Origin: Lachnospiraceae bacterium UBA3645
Lineage (GTDB): Bacteria > Bacillota > Clostridia > Lachnospirales > Lachnospiraceae
NCBI GenBank assembly: GCA_002373555.1
Contig: DFKM01000196.1
Span: 1 to 6,700, forward strand
DNA length: 6,700 nucleotides
Reading direction: 5' to 3'
Position numbers and translations under genes: made by a program
Notes under the pieces: model-generated
The model's input: the letters and a program-made list of their open reading frames with translations, nothing else
What the model was told of the DNA's origin: nothing
Database searches by the model: none
Part shown: piece by piece, positions 6,125 through 6,700 of the stretch
How the letters are laid out: each line of letters starts with the position of its first letter
How positions within the stretch are numbered: the stretch's first letter is position 1

Positions 6125-6700
6125 ACAGAAAGAGCATTCTGATACTTGCCATCCTTTTCGGTCTGCTCACGGCGGCGGGCATCGCCTATCAGATCATTAC
6201 AAGAAAATCCGCTCCGCCCAGGGATGAAGCCCTTACCGTATTGATGCCGGGGATCGAGATCTCGGCACTGTTTGATGACGGGGAAAGAGTCTGGGCAGGG
6301 ACCGGCGAAGGCCTGTATATCCTTGACCGGGATACCGGAGACATCGTGGAAAAGCTCGATGCGGACATCCACATGATCTTTTCCGCCATGATCACGAGAA
6401 CAGAGGACGGCTTGATCTGGGTCGGTCATGAGGACGGCCTGAGCGCATTCGACGATGCATTTCATGAAGTATACAGGATAAGCGCCCCGGAGATCCCGAA
6501 AGGGCGTGTCAATACGCTGCTTGCAGATGACGGCGGCCTTTGGGCAGGGACCCAGAACGGCGCCGCGCATCTTTCCGTAAAGGACGGATCATGGACAGTC
6601 GATGAGATCCTGACGAAGGATTCCGGGCTTGCCGAGGACGTTGTCCAGGTGATCGCGAAGGTCGGCGATGAGCTGTGGTTCGGCTCCTACCTTGCAAGGG
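6121..6700 (+). CDS. Membrane-anchored beta-propeller sensor (Reg_prop type), 3' end outside the window
   Basis: The ATG overlaps the ATPase stop in ATGA and has a strong Shine-Dalgarno site; 193 residues are visible and the frame is still open at the window end. After MNRK comes one membrane segment (about 5-25), then an extracellular-looking region with four copies of a W-x-G repeat: VWAGTGEGLYIL (57-68), IWVGHEDGLSAF (99-110), LWAGTQNGAAHL (140-151) and LWFGS (185-189), spaced 41-45 residues. This is the pattern of two-component regulator propeller repeats. In known proteins such propellers sense ligands outside the cell and are followed by a second membrane segment and a histidine kinase, GGDEF or similar output domain; that part is not in the window, so the output is unknown. 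Its place at the end of the transporter operon suggests it responds to the transported solute or to the loaded binding protein. Confidence 0.85.
   Translation, partial: MNRKSILILAILFGLLTAAGIAYQIITRKSAPPRDEALTVLMPGIEISALFDDGERVWAGTGEGLYILDRDTGDIVEKLDADIHMIFSAMITRTEDGLIWVGHEDGLSAFDDAFHEVYRISAPEIPKGRVNTLLADDGGLWAGTQNGAAHLSVKDGSWTVDEILTKDSGLAEDVVQVIAKVGDELWFGSYLAR

Noticed and set aside
5878..6570. Minus-strand ORF of 230 codons near the window end
   Set aside because: It lies opposite the ATPase signature region and the propeller gene, both supported by motifs and Shine-Dalgarno sites.

Overview
The window is a moderately GC-rich bacterial segment with all genes on the + strand. A lipobox signal peptide, purine-rich Shine-Dalgarno sites and short intergenic gaps point to a Gram-positive Clostridia-type organism, possibly Lachnospiraceae. 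That assignment is an inference from style; no marker gene is present.

Region 1 (1-2730) holds two genes I do not recognise. The first is the 3' part of a large protein: an Asn/Ala/Gly-rich stretch, about five or six membrane segments, a Pro-rich linker, then a long charged, helical soluble region. The second encodes a 215-residue soluble, mostly helical, acidic protein 27 bases downstream. They are probably co-transcribed, but nothing visible gives a function.

Region 2 (2719-2821) is the junction between gene two and the next operon. It is built of five tandem 17-bp units that begin inside the last codons of gene two. The units form an unbroken chain of overlapping stop and start codons (four tiny ORFs) leading from the stop of gene two to an ATG in frame with the lipoprotein gene. 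This is the most unusual structure in the window.

Region 3 (2822-6700) is a compact operon for an ABC importer of the ferric iron / phosphonate / sugar-phosphate type: a substrate-binding lipoprotein, a fused two-domain permease (start inside the end of the lipoprotein gene), a short ATPase (14 bases further on), and then, by a 4-base ATGA overlap, a membrane-anchored protein with at least four Reg_prop-type beta-propeller repeats, cut by the window end. Such propellers are normally the outer sensor part of histidine kinases or diguanylate cyclases, so the operon probably couples uptake of a solute to its sensing. The substrate is not known; the binding protein lacks the Tyr-Tyr pair of classical ferric-iron binders. 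The permease carries an in-frame 3 x 27-bp repeat in a cytoplasmic loop.

No rRNA, tRNA, CRISPR array, transposase or convincing terminator was seen.
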